Assembly: GCA_030765065.1 (NCBI GenBank)
Contig: CM060990.1
Location: forward strand, 10,539,501-10,603,500
Direction of reading: 5' to 3'
DNA length: 64,000 bases
DNA from: Deroplatys truncata
Lineage: Eukaryota; Arthropoda; Insecta; Mantodea; Mantidae
Of the stretch, positions 1 to 12,540 are shown piece after piece. Each line of letters begins with the position of its first letter. Position 1 is the first letter of the stretch. The notes below the pieces were generated by a model that did not search any database, was not told where the DNA came from, and saw only the letters and a list, made by a program, of their open reading frames with translations. A program made the position numbers and the translations under genes.

Positions 1-75
1 GGTGTACCAGAACGGTGTCCCGCTCTCAGTCCATTCCGTTTGCGTCACTTCCTGTTGGAACACAGATGAGCTCGT
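1..75. repeat. Remnant of the 116-bp satellite unit
   Basis: These bases match the 116-bp unit repeated at 6155-6681 (accession to the same order: gtaccagaacggtgtcccgc, then cacttcctgt, then gagctcgtgtac). They abut the left terminus of the 6-kb repeat at 76, so that repeat has satellite sequence on both sides. Confidence 0.75.
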
Positions 76-589
76 GTACAGACGGCTCCAAATGTTTTCC
101 GTGCCACGTGTTTGTAGCCCGGGGGTTATCGACAGGTTAGCTCATAACTGCTCTAAAAGGTTAGGGGAGTAATAATGCTAAAAAAATAATTCCAACACAT
201 TTCCCTTAGACTTGGCTAAAATAAGGTAATAACTGTGGAAAAAAACAGCAATAACATTACAGCACAGCGACATAAGCAGTATGCAAACTATTTTTTTTTA
301 ATTAGAGGCACAATATCATTCTATAATAAGCAAGTGTTAAAACAGAATGGTTTGGTTTTCAATACTCACTATTTTCTCTACCCATTATCAACTAACATGG
401 TCTTTATTTATCATAATATCCTTATAAAGTATGACCTTACCGTGCACTTTAGCTTAATCGTGACAACAATTTAGGCCAGAAATTATTTCAAGTTACAGTC
501 TAAGTTACACTTTTCCCTATTTGGTTGCATGCAAGATGACGTAACGACAAACAGGCGTTTATCTATATCACAACTCTTCTTTTCACTGT

Positions 590-1075
590 CTCTACTACTT
601 ACCTAAGTATGGAAAGTATTGTATTCCACTCAAAAATTCAATATCGAGATTCACATGAAATACATGTTTTGAGACACACTAAATGCAAAGAAAGCATTTT
701 TGCTTTCCCTAGTACGCACTTACAGTACGTATAGCAAGTATTGTATTCCATCCAAAAATTAAAAAAAACGAGATTCACCGGAAATGCACGTTTTGAGACT
801 CCCTGAAACCAATGAAAACATTTTTACTTACGCTACTATTTAATTACAGTGAGTATAGCAAGTATTGTATTCCACCCAAAAATTAAAAAAAAAAAAAAGG
901 AGATTCACCTGAAATACACGCGTTGAGAGCCCTGAACCCAAAGACAACATTTTCACTTTGTTTACTATGCAGCTACAGTAAGTAGAGAAAGTATTGTGTT
1001 CTACCTAAAACTTCAATGTCGTAGTTTCAACAGAAATCACGTTTGTGACTCCCTGAATCCAATGAATTTATTTTT
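590..1075. repeat. ~120-bp tandem subrepeats inside the 6-kb element
   Basis: About four diverged units, each with a 'gtattgtattccac' core followed by an A-rich run, 'gagattcacc' and 'ttttgagactccctgaa'. The spacing is roughly 120-130 bp. The equivalent block in copy 2 (23570-24290) has six units, so the count varies between copies. Confidence 0.7.
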
Positions 1076-1575
1076 AGAAAAAGGTCCATGTGTGTGCATC
1101 CGCGAACAGCATAACTCAAAAACAAAAGTTAGTTAAAAGCCAAACTTAGCGTTTAGGCTCAACTTCTTCCAAGAATGTGGCACGCAGATTTTAAAGAAAA
1201 TCTACGACTCCAAACTACGCTTTACACTGGACATTTTTCGACATTTATTATTCTTGCAAAAATAGCTTTAAGGATTTTGATTAAAATACATAAGTTTAAG
1301 CTATTTTCATGATAAAAGAAATGTATATATGTAATTTCCAAGGAATGGTTTGTAAATTTATCTTTATTGTGAACGACTTTTGATAATTAGTAAATCGAAA
1401 GAGAGACCAAAATCTTACTGCACAATAAATTGTTAAAGCACAAAATTTATATCAAATAACATTTTCATGTTTATTTGTAATCCAAATTTTTTTTTTATAT
1501 TTTACCTATTCTGAAATATTCTTTGTTATTAGTTTGAATTATCAAATATATATACTTCTCTCAACTGCAAATAGC

Positions 1576-1624
1576 TATTGTCTTTCTTTCTTTCTTTCTA
1601 TCTATCTCTCTTTCTTTCTCTCTT
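1576..1624. repeat. (CTTT)n microsatellite
   Basis: Pyrimidine-rich tetranucleotide run with minor interruptions. A homologous run is at 24821-24853 at the same place in the second 6-kb copy, just before the nested SINE. Confidence 0.85.
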
Positions 1625-1649
1625 GTGTTCATACAAAGAGAACAGAATT

Positions 1650-2125
1650 TCAAAGCTACCACGTCTGTGACTCGCAAATGGGAGGTCGTGGGTTCGATTC
1701 CTGTGGCCGACCTTCCTGACCCATGGCTTTCTTCGGGGGTTTTTCTAGGGTCGCCAGACGAATGCTGGGAAGGATTCTCACATCCCTCCATTTCAAATCC
1801 ATTCTCATTTCCTTCATCCCTTTCTCTTTCAGGGTATGAACTGTCGGCGATGGTGTTTTGGTGCAGTATGACAGGGGAGAAGGATGCTCTTTGTGACTCG
1901 TCCCGTCTCTCGGCTTTCGGTTGGCTGTCGACGGTATCTTAACCCCCTTGATGGGCATTGGATCCCCTCTGGAGTGAGGTCCACGGTCTGCCCGTCCGTC
2001 TCTATCTGCAAACGTAGGGACCCTGCCCAGTGTCTCCTCTCGCCTCATCCTTCCTCCCGGAGCGTAGGCACAATATCCACTATGTGGATCAGTGCCACGT
2101 CCCCTCAGTAGCCAACCAATCCAAA
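1650..2125 (+). mobile_element. tRNA-derived SINE nested in 6-kb copy 1
   Basis: The head carries a Pol III B box (ggttcgattcc, 1691-1701). The body continues through 'gtcgccagacgaatgctggg' to a conserved 3' part ending 'ggcacaatatccac'. The same element is at 24888-25400 in copy 2, so it was inserted before the 6-kb unit dispersed. Open frames across it on both strands are not genes. Confidence 0.75.
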
Positions 2126-2944
2126 GCTATCACATAGCGATCAGCTTTGAGGGGTTTGACTATCACATTAACTTAATATGTTCTACTTATACCTACGACT
2201 TGTGTAAATAGGCGATGAAGGTTATCTGTATTAACATGAAATGGATGCAAGAATAAGCTTTGTCAGTATAATTTGTAGAAGAATGATTAGAGACAGTCAT
2301 GTGAATGCAATACATAATATACCATAGCAAAATCTCCATATGCCTGTGTGTCTGTGAACAACACAATTCCAAAACGAAAAGTCGGTTAAATACCAAACTT
2401 GGTATTTAAGTTGTGTCACATCTTTCAACGACGTGACACAAAGATTTTCAAGAAAATCCTCTCCACTCTGAAAACCCTTTACATGGAAGAATTTTCGAAA
2501 TTTGTTATTTTCTCAAAAATGGCTCTAGCGTTTAAGATATTTTCATAACAAACAAAATATATATTTCGAATTTTGTAAGAAGAGCCTCTCAAGGCTTCTT
2601 CATTCTGAATGACTTTTGTATAATTGGTAAACTGTAAAGGATGGACAACGTTTTGCTACACAAGAAATGCAGACTCAGTTAAAGCACCCAATTTGTCATA
2701 CATATATTTTATAAAGTTAACTATTTCCCAGATATATTTTGTTGTTGGTTTGAATACTTTTTGTAACTGGGAAGCGTCTATTCGTTTTGTTTTTGTCCAG
2801 GTCATACAAACAGCATGGGATTTGAAAGCATCACGTAGTGACATGCTTTTTGAAAATGTGATTATGGCTTTATCTGCGTATACTACAACGAAATGTGTAA
2901 ATGTGAACTTTTTATTTTGGTGTTTAATTAAAGTATTTTAACTG

Positions 2945-3145
2945 GGCAGGCCATCACGAACGATGAATGAATGAAATGGTCAAAATGAGCCCGAGATCCT
3001 GAGAGCTTAGTCATCTGACATTCATCTTCTCAGGATAAGAAGGAAACCCTGGAAAAACTTTATCCAGTTAACTCGCTCTAACCGAGATTCAAACTCAGGA
3101 CCTCTTGAATGTGCAGCAACCCCCGCATCACAGAGATGGGCTAAA
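2945..3145 (-). mobile_element. Second, shorter tRNA-like SINE nested in 6-kb copy 1
   Basis: On the minus strand a B-box-like gtttgaatc lies within an 'aggtcctgagtttgaatct' context. The element is shared with 26225-26440, again predating dispersal of the 6-kb unit. Confidence 0.5.
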
Positions 3146-3489
3146 GGTGAATTGGAAGTTTATCTGAAGTTTACTTCTTTATAAGAAGTAGACAGAAAAA
3201 CTAAGCTTTAGTAAAAAGAATTTGTAGAATGGCGAGAAGAGAAAGTTGTGTGAATGCAACACGTTAGACACCAGAGCGTGGAGTTTCAAAGACACCACAT
3301 AAAAATCTGACTATCGTTTGAGCTACTGCATTCTTCTTATACTTACAACGAAGTTTGTAATGGCAGTTCATCTCAATTAACAAGAAGACTCTTTCACTCA
3401 AGCCGTGTGTAGGACAAGGTTGGAAAGATAGAATCAGATTGAAAAACTCAGTGCCATAGCCGAGATTTGAACTACGGAACTTCCAGTTT

Positions 3490-4048
3490 CCGTCCAGGTG
3501 GCGCCGCGGAAACGTGTGCGACTCGCATTCGGGAGATCCCTAGTTCGCTTCCCGGCGACCTCCCACTTTGACCTATGGGTTTTTTCGGGAGTTTCTCCGG
3601 ATCGACAACGAATGCTGATGCGGTCTCTCTCAGCCCCCGAATTTCCTGTCCTTCCATATCGTTCCATTCCTCGTTTCGTTCATCCTTAACCCCGTTAGGT
3701 CTGTTTCAGGGATGCAAGTGTCGGCGATGATGTTCCGGTACCGCGTGGCATGGAAAAAGGATGGAATCTGTGGAACCTTATCCGTTTCTCGGCCTTCGGC
3801 TGGTTGCCGGGGTATAAGGACCACCTATTGGGGGCGTTGGACCCTCTGTGCGGGATGGGGTTCCCGGTTTGCCTGCCGGACTGTCGGGGCGTCTCAATCT
3901 GGAAATTTTAGGAACCTTGTCTTTGCTATTCCGTCACTCCTGCTTCCGGCCGCCCGGTGTCTCGGTGTCTCTCACCTCGTCCCACCCTTCCGGGGGCGAC
4001 CCCTCGAGGGGCTCAGGCACAATATGCTCATTCACTGAATCGGTGTGG
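3490..4048 (+). mobile_element. tRNA-derived SINE nested in 6-kb copy 1
   Basis: The head has an A-box-like stretch (ggtggcgccgcgg) and a degenerate B box (agttcgcttcc), then a long body and the family 3' signature 'caggcacaatatgctcattc'. It is homologous to 26848-27372 in copy 2 and to headless copies at 60030-60275 and 10225-10510. Confidence 0.75.
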
Positions 4049-4276
4049 AGTCCCCTCCGTTACACATCCCATACTATTCTAGACCAGGGAAGAGAAGCAT
4101 TTTAAGAATTCAGAACGTGAAACATAATACAAAGTATCTAACACTTTTTTTACTTTCTCTACTACGTATAGTAAGTAGGGGAAGTATTGTATTCCACCCA
4201 AATATTCGATACCGAGATTTCACCGGAAATATATGTTTTGGGATCCCCTGAATCCAAAAAAAGCAATTTTGGAAAC

Positions 4277-4330
4277 ATGTCCGTGTGTGTCTGTGTGTCT
4301 GTGTGTGTGTGTGTCTGTCTGTGTGTCTTT
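4277..4330. repeat. (GT)n-rich microsatellite
   Basis: Alternating gt/ct run inside the 6-kb element, next to the 'cagcataactc' module. Confidence 0.8.
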
Positions 4331-6154
4331 GAGCAGCATAACTCAGAAACGAACAGTCGGATAAACACCAAACTTGGCATTTAGGTTCAGTATCTTCCAG
4401 AGATGCGACACGAAGGTTTTCAAGAAAATCCCCCCACCCCAGATTACCCTTACATGAAACATTTTTCGATAATTTTATTTTCTCAAAAATGGCTCTAACG
4501 ATTTTGATTAAAATATCATATGTTTAAGATATTTTCATGACAAAATAAGATGTATATCTTGAATTTTCTGGGAATGTCTCCAAAAGTATTCTTCATTGTG
4601 AGCGACTTTTACATAACTGGTAAACCATAAGAGATAGGCAAAATTTTACTACACAAAAAATGTAGATCGCGTTAAAATACACAATTTATGTCATACACAT
4701 TTTTTTTGTTGAGTGAAGCATTTTCGAGATATTGCTTGTTATTCCCTTAAATTTTTCAATACTTATTTTCTCAAACGGGAATTCGTTATTCATTTTTTTG
4801 TCTTGGATATGCAAAGAGTATTAATCTGTGGCAAAGAGGATGGTGCTGCACCTAGCAACCAGCTATTAAGAGTAATGTCTATGCTTAAAGGCTACTGTAT
4901 TTCTATATTGCCCTTGTAAATATATATTCCCGTTACATCTACAAGAAAATTAGCAATAAGATAGAGTCTGCAAATGTTTATCTCGAGTAACATGAAGTAG
5001 ATGGAGAATAAGGGTTTGTAAAAATAGTTTGTACAAGAGTAGAGAAAGTCGTGTGAGTGTAACACATCAGATTTTTTAATTTCTTGTTGCTTTCTTCAGA
5101 TCTGTAGTTTGAAAGTAGGTCTACTTTTGAAGTCAATTTAATTTTCAGAATAGAGCGCTTTTAAATGAACCAATTGCAACAAACGTACATCAAGCATTCT
5201 GCATTAAAATTTTCGGGTCACTATTTTGAAAATTTAACTTGTACGTTATCCTAACCGAATAAAACAGCTATGTATATACAAACTGCATATTTTGCGCTAA
5301 AAGTTGTTTCCTCGTATCTATTAACATTTTCTCCTTTTAGATACAATAGCTGCATAGGTGTTTCTACTCTACGTCCATTATAGAGTTGGCACGGTTTTTC
5401 TTCCTTTCTCTTATGAGTGTATGAGGGGAATTATGTTTCAAGTAGAACAATCTGTATTCGTTTTTCAATAATAAACGCAAAATGTATCTCATTTTGAAGA
5501 AAATTAAATGTGCACTTAATTGTGCTCAAACTGCTTCTACAGTTTGACATTAATATTACTTTTGCTTCCGTATTTTTAAAACTTTACTTAAATGTTATCA
5601 GAATTGAATGTGCCAACTGTATGGAACCACACACTTAGCGCAAAATGTTGTGATCAATCTCTGTAAATTTAAAAAGCAAAACAAGTTTATATTCAAGATA
5701 ATAAATACCCTCTGCTTCGGAGTTCGCGTAGAACTATCTATTGCGTGGTAATTATGAAACTATTATTATGTTTTACTAGCAAAAGTCGTTAAAAATATGA
5801 TATACATTATGTGAAACTTGTTTCTCAAGGAAATTAGTGAATAGTGCATCCTAAACTTCTGTATCACTTTCATAAAAAGTGCAATATTTGGTTTTTAAAC
5901 AACATATTATGTAAAGAAAATGGTGATTTATTTCGTTGGAATAGATCTAGTAAAGAGAAAAGCATTTAGTTTCGCCTTCTTTCCTCTTAGATTCAGGTCG
6001 CTGAATTATACGAGCATACACAGAAGTAAATGTGAACTTTGAGACGATACCGGCACTTACTGTCGGTTATAACCAGGCATGACTAGTCGAGATGACATTC
6101 CTTCCCCCTATTCCTTTACACACCCTGGACCACCGGAAAACATTTGAAGCGCCT

Positions 6155-6681
6155 GTACCAGAACCAGAAGGGTGTCCCGCTCTCAGTCCATTCCGTTGGT
6201 ATAAAAAAACGAGTATGTATATCACTTCCTTTTCGAACACAAATAAGCTCGTGTACACGGACGAGTTGGGTGTACCAGAATCAGAACGGTGTCCCGCTCT
6301 CAGTCCATTCCGTTGGTATAACAAACGAGTATGTATATCACTTCCTGTTCGAACACAAATAAGCTCGTGTACACGGACGAGTTGGGTGTACCAGAATCAG
6401 AACGGTGTCCCGCTCTCAGTCCATTCCGTTGGTATAACAAACGAGTATGTATATCACTTCCTGTTCGAACACAAATAAGCTCGTGTACACGGACGAGTTG
6501 GGTGTACCAGAATCAGAACGGTGTCCCACTCTCAGTCCATTCCGTTGGTATAACAAACGAGTATGTATGTCACTTCCTGTTCGAACACAAATAAGCTCTT
6601 GTACATGGGCGAGTTGGGTGTACCAGAACCAGAACGGTGTCCGGCTGGCTCTCAGTCCATTCCGTTGGTATAACAAAAGAC
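6155..6681. repeat. 116-bp tandem satellite
   Basis: About 4.5 units with an exact 116-bp spacing (acgagttggg at 6261 and 6377). Each contains 'gtgtcccgctctcagtccat' and a small near-palindrome, ctcgtgtacacggacgag. It starts at the right terminus of the 6-kb element. Reading frames through the array are by-products of its periodicity. Confidence 0.9.
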
Positions 6682-6686
6682 CATAT

Positions 6687-7222
6687 CACGGAGGGGCACC
6701 CGGAAGCGGCACAGAGCACCGCAAGCAGGTCAGTCGGCCCATTGTACTTTCAACGTGACCCCTGGGAGGGAGGGATGAGGGGAGAGACCGAATCGGAGAA
6801 CTGGCAACCAGATCCGAATGACAACGAGCGCAAGCATGGACGGGGTCCCTAACGTTTCCACACGCCGCACGGTTCCTGCCCACAAGCCACCAACCTCCAG
6901 GGTCCCCCGGAGTGGAGCCCCACGCTGAGGAGAGACCTAACTGAGCGGTACAGAGCGCAAGCCACCGCCCAGTCGCAATCCGCCGTACACCACCGCCTGG
7001 TCCTACAACTCTGAAACAGATGACAAGGAAGATGATGGATACAGGAAATGAAAAGAAGGAGAGTCGTGATAGAAGATGAACCACCCCAGCATTCGCCTGA
7101 CGACCCAGGGAAACCATGGATAATCCATGGGCCAGAGTGGGCGGTCGCCGGGGATCGATCCCGGAACCTCCCGAATGCGGGCCACAGACGTAACCGCCTG
7201 AGCCATCCCGATCGGTTTCGGT
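6687..7222 (-). mobile_element. tRNA-derived SINE (minus strand)
   Basis: On the minus strand the head is at the high-coordinate end, with A-box-like gatggctcaggcgg and B-box-like ggatcgatcc. A 'gtcgtcaggcgaatgctggg' body and a GC-rich tail follow. It belongs to the same subfamily as 18960-19440, 58300-58705 and 62195-62430. The 298-aa minus-strand frame starting at 7582 runs through it and is not a gene. Confidence 0.7.
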
Positions 7223-7224
7223 AT

Positions 7225-8960
7225 AGCAAACGAGTATGTATCTTATTTCCTGTTCGAACCCCAGTTGACCAGACGTAAGGCGAAGGCTACCTGTTGCCGC
7301 AGCCTGAGCTCGCGAGATGTTACTAGTATGGAGTCGAGCAGCACAAGTGAAAACATTTTCTAGCATTAAATAAGGGAGCTTATCAGTTGCAACATAAAAC
7401 CAGAAGAAGCGCTTTGGGATTATGGTCGAGACATGAAGTGTTCTAAAATATGTCTTTAAGAAAACTCCGTTGGTTTTATTTTTATACTGTTTGAGATTTT
7501 GTGCTCTCAAGTACCGTTGCTTTTCCATTTCCGAGTTTATTCTCAGGTTTGCCAATTTGTATCTCCTTAAACCAAAACGCAATTTTAAGCACGGCCATTC
7601 TATATAGGGTTAAAGAGACGCAACCAACTTTCAGTTAATTTGTGTTGTTTGGTAGAGCAATTTCTGGAGTTTAAAGAATAGTAATTATATAATATATTCT
7701 ATAATTTGTAATGCGTACTTACTAAATATTTATGCACATGACTCTGGGTTGTTTATCTTTTTCTCTTACAGAAATTCTGATGAATTTGTATATAAAACTT
7801 GTGTGGTATTTATTTTGGAACATATTGGTGCTTAGATGTAATGACAATAGAGTGTGTAAAATGGAATTTGGGTAACATAATGTAGTAAAAGATGTTTTGA
7901 CCATAGAAGAAGGCAGTAACATGTCATTGATTTGCCTGACAGCGCTGAGATGTGAACTCCGAACGAGCGAATGCCCATTTTCCACGGGAGGACATATGAA
8001 TCAGAAGCTCGGTATACTCGAAACGAGCGAGTAAAATGCATGTCCTTGGCAGCTCTGGTTGTGATATGTGAAATGACATAGTGTGTACTAGCGTTTTGTG
8101 TCAAGTTCTTGGTATGGTATGGATAATAAAGCCACAAAAAGAAGCTTCTTTCTACGCTGTAAGAGTTAAAAGTCTGATCCAATAAGAGATAACTAAATCT
8201 GGCTACAGCTTAACTGGACAGGGAGCCGTAGACTAACCGCGCTAGGAATTTCATAAATATATCGGTAAATGCAGCAATCCTTGTTCCTTTCGTATACCAA
8301 ATCTTGCAGCTTGCCAGCTCTACAAGTTTGACCTGTCTCTCGGCGCTTGGACAGGATTCATATCCTTGTAATTATTTCTGCATCACATCACATATCGAAA
8401 CGCAACGTTCCGTTTTGTGCATTTAAATAATTTATTGGCCATCCCTTTGAAAAGTGGTGTAAATTACGAACTGGGTGCACTTGGGAAAATGACCAATCAC
8501 AGTGAGATGCTTATTGCTGTAAGGCGTTTACTCATCACGTACACATGTATGCATGTGACCCAGATCGTCGTTCAACAGATATACCGATTTTCTCTCTCTT
8601 TGCTTTTCATGTAGAACCTTTTAGTAGCAACGCATTACTCGGAAGAGCAACACTTTCAGTTGTATCCAGATATTGGATTAAAGTAAATAAAGTTTGTAAC
8701 AATGTGATGACTCGGTTACACTGAACTAACCTGGGAGAAGTTATTCGTTTGTTTCCCTAGCAGCGTTCTGGTGAGAATCAACAGAGGCCTCTATAGAACC
8801 AAAGCAAAACTTACTTTTGCTCCCTCTCAAGTTTTGCGGCGTTGTTGAAAAGGCATATCAACATAAAAGTGTAAGTGTATTCAACCTTCGGCTTCACTTT
8901 CCGGCAAACTTTGTGTGCTTTATTCTTAGACCGAGCAGGTGGGAATTCATTCTCAGCATT
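7225..8960. other. No gene seen
   Basis: AT-rich sequence with only short, unsupported frames. I recognise no protein family, RNA gene or clear repeat here. Confidence 0.5.
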
Positions 8961-8964
8961 AGAT

Positions 8965-9430
8965 ATACAAGTTGTCCCAAAAGTTCGGTCTCATAAGGAC
9001 AATTGAAATCTTTAACTCTTGAAGAGTTGAATGTTGAATATTTATATCGTATATTAATAATGGCCTCTGTTTTATACACAAAAAGCACCATTTCGCATTA
9101 AATGTTCAAACTGATGTCCCTCTTGAGCCCCGCAGTTATGGATACGAGCATGGGGTAATATTGTTGGTGTTATAGCGTGACAAGCAGAACGAAACGTCAA
9201 TGGAACGTAGACGTGTTGTGCACACAACAGATTTAAGGTGACCCGATAGAAAGAAATCAAGCGGTGCGAGATATTGGGACCGTAGGGGCCATTCCACAGG
9301 TCCTCTGCGGCCAATCCATCGCTCAGGAAAGTGTTCATTAAACCATTGTCGTACACGCACAGAGAAGTGCGTAGGAGCTCCAGTACAACCTCCGACGTTT
9401 TGATAGAGGCATATCGTAAACACACAACTC
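8965..9430 (-). pseudogene. DDE transposase 3' fragment
   Basis: Two minus-strand frames carry pieces of one Tc/mariner-superfamily transposase C-terminus. One reads GAPTHFSVRVRQWFNEHFPE (upstream) and includes a 'LAPLDFFL' motif corresponding to the last catalytic region. The other continues in a different frame to 'EGHQFEHLMRNGAF'. The frame change shows it is broken. The 5' half of the gene is absent. I infer an old, 5'-truncated DNA transposon. Confidence 0.6.
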
Positions 9431-10220
9431 TAAAACATATTTTAGGAGCTGCAGGTATCGTTCACCTTTGACACCTCTTTCAAAGAAAGAGACAGCCTGA
9501 ATAAATAGGTACATGAAACAAGTACTCTTTTAGCAATAAAATGCGGGTGCTGATATTTAGGAAAATCTCGCCAGGATTGATACACAGCTCATTTTTTTAA
9601 CATTAATAAGCTAAGGAGTTCTGATTAATAATGCGTTGTTAATACAAATTGCAGAATAGGGTCTCATATAAATATATGCAATTTGGAAATTGGGCTATCA
9701 TATTTGCGTGGTATTTCACACCCTCTCTTTATGAATGAAATTCAATATTGTTTTCATAATAAGATGCGACGCATGTATGCCAACTTACACTGAAATTAGT
9801 TCATAATTCTAGCCAAAAGCGCTTTAGGAAATTTAGGTTTTCCCTGCTGATGTTTTCAAAATTACCGCATATAACATCTGCATAACACTATTCAGTGTTT
9901 ATTACGTGTAGATGAACAATTGCATGTTGAAATTTTCATGTTTTTATATTTCATTTTTTCTGTATGTTATATGTACTGGTTTCAAATATACACGTATATT
10001 TTGTACTTTTTATGTACCTTCATTGTTGACTTTAGAGAAATATACACATTATTAAGATTTTCCCTATACAAAAACACAGCCTAAGTATCGTTAAAAAGAG
10101 TATCAAATCTCAACATAGTTCATTAAGTATGTTCTGAGCTATGGGTGTATAATTAGTAAAATAAATATAAGGTTTCAGAAACTTAGGTTTACATTTTCCT
10201 TTCAGTTATCACGTTACATT
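9431..10220. other. No gene seen
   Basis: AT-rich DNA without a recognisable coding region or repeat. Confidence 0.5.
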
Positions 10221-10224
10221 TTAA

Positions 10225-10512
10225 TTATATTGAGTGGAAGGGTTTGTTTTGGATTCTGAAGGAGAAGGGATTCAGCAGCGATCCAGGAATGACGATATTG
10301 TACCGACGCCCTACAAAGGGACACCCCCGGGAGGGAAAGATGAGATGAAGGGAGACATCGGGCCGCTGGAACCAGGAGTGACTGTGCAGCAAAGACACGG
10401 TCGCTACAATTTCTGGATATAGACGCGGCAGTCGGACACGCAGACCGGGGACCCCGCCCCACACAGGGACGTTCCTTATACCCCGACTATCAGCGAAGGC
10501 CGAGCGGTGGCA
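10225..10512 (-). mobile_element. Headless SINE fragment (minus strand)
   Basis: Matches the 3' body of the SINE family at 3490-4048, including 'ggcggaccccgg'-type and 'cacaatat' segments, but lacks the tRNA-like head. The 5' truncation is visible against the full copies. Confidence 0.6.
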
Positions 10513-11480
10513 GGGGAGTTGCACATCTCATTATTTGGAATATATTTTGTATCTTTCATTTTTTCCTATAAACTCTTTCTGCGGAGATATTTTAGAACAT
10601 AAAACGCACACGTGAGCAACGTTGCAGCGTGCAGTAGCTGGGAGCGGGAGTCGTACTCTTCCTTTCAAAACCAGAAGTATGTCAGCGCGTTTCACTTTCA
10701 CTGGCGCGTGGTTCATTGGTATATATAAGCGTTTCGTTTATTCCTGCCCATCGGCTCTCTCGTGGTGTGAGGGTTTTCTTCCGCCCATATATGGGTGCTA
10801 TAAACATTGAAAATATAATTTTTTGTAAAGGTAGCTTCGTCTATTACCATAATTAATTATGGCATATCCGCACCATGTTCTAGGAACCAATTGACGAAAG
10901 CCAGCCTAGGCCCATAATCTGCTGTTGTGAGACACTATACCCGCTGGATACGATACGGTCGTAGTAACTGCTGTTTCAGCTCCTGAGAACAAACCAATGG
11001 GACACGCCTACCACGCAAGCTATTCCCGAGTGCTGCTGCTGGATTCTTCATCTACAAGATTTAAAACGGCTTCCTCTGCGGCGACGGTATTTCATGCTCG
11101 CCCTCCTTTGTGTGCTGGCTGCACGCTCTCTGAGGTTTACGAGATGCCAAATGAAAAGGCAGGCATCTCGTAAATCTTGTGCTGTACGTATGGTTATCCA
11201 CTAAACACATCTAGCGTTATTTTGTCACTAGACCTGTGAGTTACAATGCATAGTACGACGTTACTCAAATAATGACTCAGCTTCTAGTGGAGCTTACATA
11301 AACATGGCGTGCTTTTCGTCAGCGACCGCGAAACGCTTATTGGAAGTTGAAGGCATTACTTCCATACTATTAGTGTAGGTCAACAGCTACCAAGTTGTAC
11401 TTGCCATTTCGCCAAATAATTACGCCACACTTTCCTTGTGTTTCTTTGGATTAAGGGTCGCGCGGAAAACAAAACCGCTA
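10513..11480. other. No gene seen; TATA-containing stretch
   Basis: A TATATATAAGCG motif near 10722 and GC-richer sequence around 10600-10760 look promoter- or LTR-like. I found no matching terminal repeat or coding frame, so no call is made. Confidence 0.3.
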
Positions 11481-11499
11481 GCCCCTCTACCTCCTAGTT

Positions 11500-11835
11500 C
11501 AGTTGGGCTCCTTAGAGAAGGCTTCCCTCTGGCGGAGTTGGGGAGAACTCGGCCCACCATAGTGGCTCAAAGGAGCCCACCATCTGGCAGAACCAAGAAG
11601 AACTTTCCAATGAGTAAGCATCTGCACCATCTGTTCGACAAAGAATGACACTGCACAGCCTCGAACCCATCAGAAACAGGTAAGGGGAACGAAATTAGAG
11701 CACAGGAAATTCGTGGTGGAAGAGAAACAACCTCAGCATTCGCCTCGGGGAAGCCACAAAAAACCCACGGTCCGAGTGGCCGGCTATAGGGGAATCGAAC
11801 CCGGGACCTCTCGAATGCGAGCCCTAGCGGCTTAG
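11500..11835 (-). mobile_element. tRNA-derived SINE (minus strand)
   Basis: On the minus strand the head (about 11835-11760) has a strong B box, ggttcgattcc, preceded by 'gcattcgagaggtcccg'. The body shows the 'gaggcgaatgctgagg' segment typical of the family here. Confidence 0.65.
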
Positions 11836-12289
11836 TAAGCAAATGATAACCAAAAGGAATCCCGGTTTCATGCAACATGGCAATGTCAGGTTGCACGGTG
11901 TTGCGATACCCAGGCAGAATGTCGGTTAGATCGGCACATGGCTCGTAGTAATACCAGAACGCTTTTAAATGAAGGAGTCGAAACAGAAGCAAGTAGTCCT
12001 GCGTACTGCAATAGTAAAACAATGGGGATGCTCGTGGGTAGTGGAAATGTGTTACCTCCATGTGAACCATAAAATGCTCTTCGAATCCCGTTTCCGACCT
12101 GGGATATTTAGCATATACAATAGTTGTGAGTTATGACCTTGAGATGAACCAAAGCTAGATGAAGTAGGGTAAGGAAAACTGCACAAACGCCGTCAGTGTG
12201 CGCAGTATACTGACTTTATTGCATCTATACCAATATTACCCTCGCTCATATTCCCCCTGTGGATGGGGGTAGAAATTGAAATTGAGTTT

Positions 12290-12520
12290 TATTTATGGAT
12301 GTTCTTTAACTGCTGTGTTCCTTAGCGTCCCATCTATATTGGACCTCTTTATCAGGCTTGAGGTTCTTTAACGTGCCGTAAATCTACGACACGGGACCAC
12401 CGGCTTTACTTCCTTTCTGAAGGAAGCCATGCTAAGGATTTTTTACGCCCGAAAAAATCCATCGCCCTCCGCCGGGTTTGAACCTGCGACTTGGGAGGAT
12501 GGGGGTAGAGGATGCAGCAG
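12290..12520 (-). mobile_element. Unrelated tRNA-like SINE (minus strand)
   Basis: On the minus strand 'aagtcgcaggttcaaacccg' contains a B box (ggttcaaacc). The remainder (ggattttttcgggcg, ggaagtaaagccggtgg) is unlike the main SINE family of the window, so this is a separate lineage. Confidence 0.5.
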
Positions 12521-12540
12521 TCAGGTGTTGAGTTTTGCCC

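Larger units (their letters stand above)
76..6158. mobile_element. ~6-kb inverted-terminus repeat element, copy 1
   Basis: The left end (76-101) starts GTACAGACGGCTCCAAATG. The right end (6134-6158), reverse-complemented, starts GTACAGGCGCTTCAAATG; the two agree apart from one indel and two substitutions. The interior matches 23032-27917 plus 45261-45840 along its length, so this is a dispersed unit and not unique sequence. It holds internal ~120-bp tandem repeats, several diverged copies of a module containing 'cagcataactc', and three nested SINEs present in both copies. No transposase or other coding region is visible, so it is probably a non-autonomous DNA element of unknown superfamily. 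Flanking bases do not give a clean target duplication. Confidence 0.7.

Noticed and set aside
1650..1720. Possible tRNA gene (B box ggttcgattcc)
   Set aside because: No complete cloverleaf; the segment is the head of a SINE repeated about ten times in the window.
6686..7582. 298-aa minus-strand frame
   Set aside because: Runs across a SINE and adjacent DNA; GC-rich SINE bodies elsewhere in the window give similar frames.
10600..10850. TATA-containing stretch as a solo LTR
   Set aside because: No paired terminal sequence, target duplication or primer-binding site could be identified.
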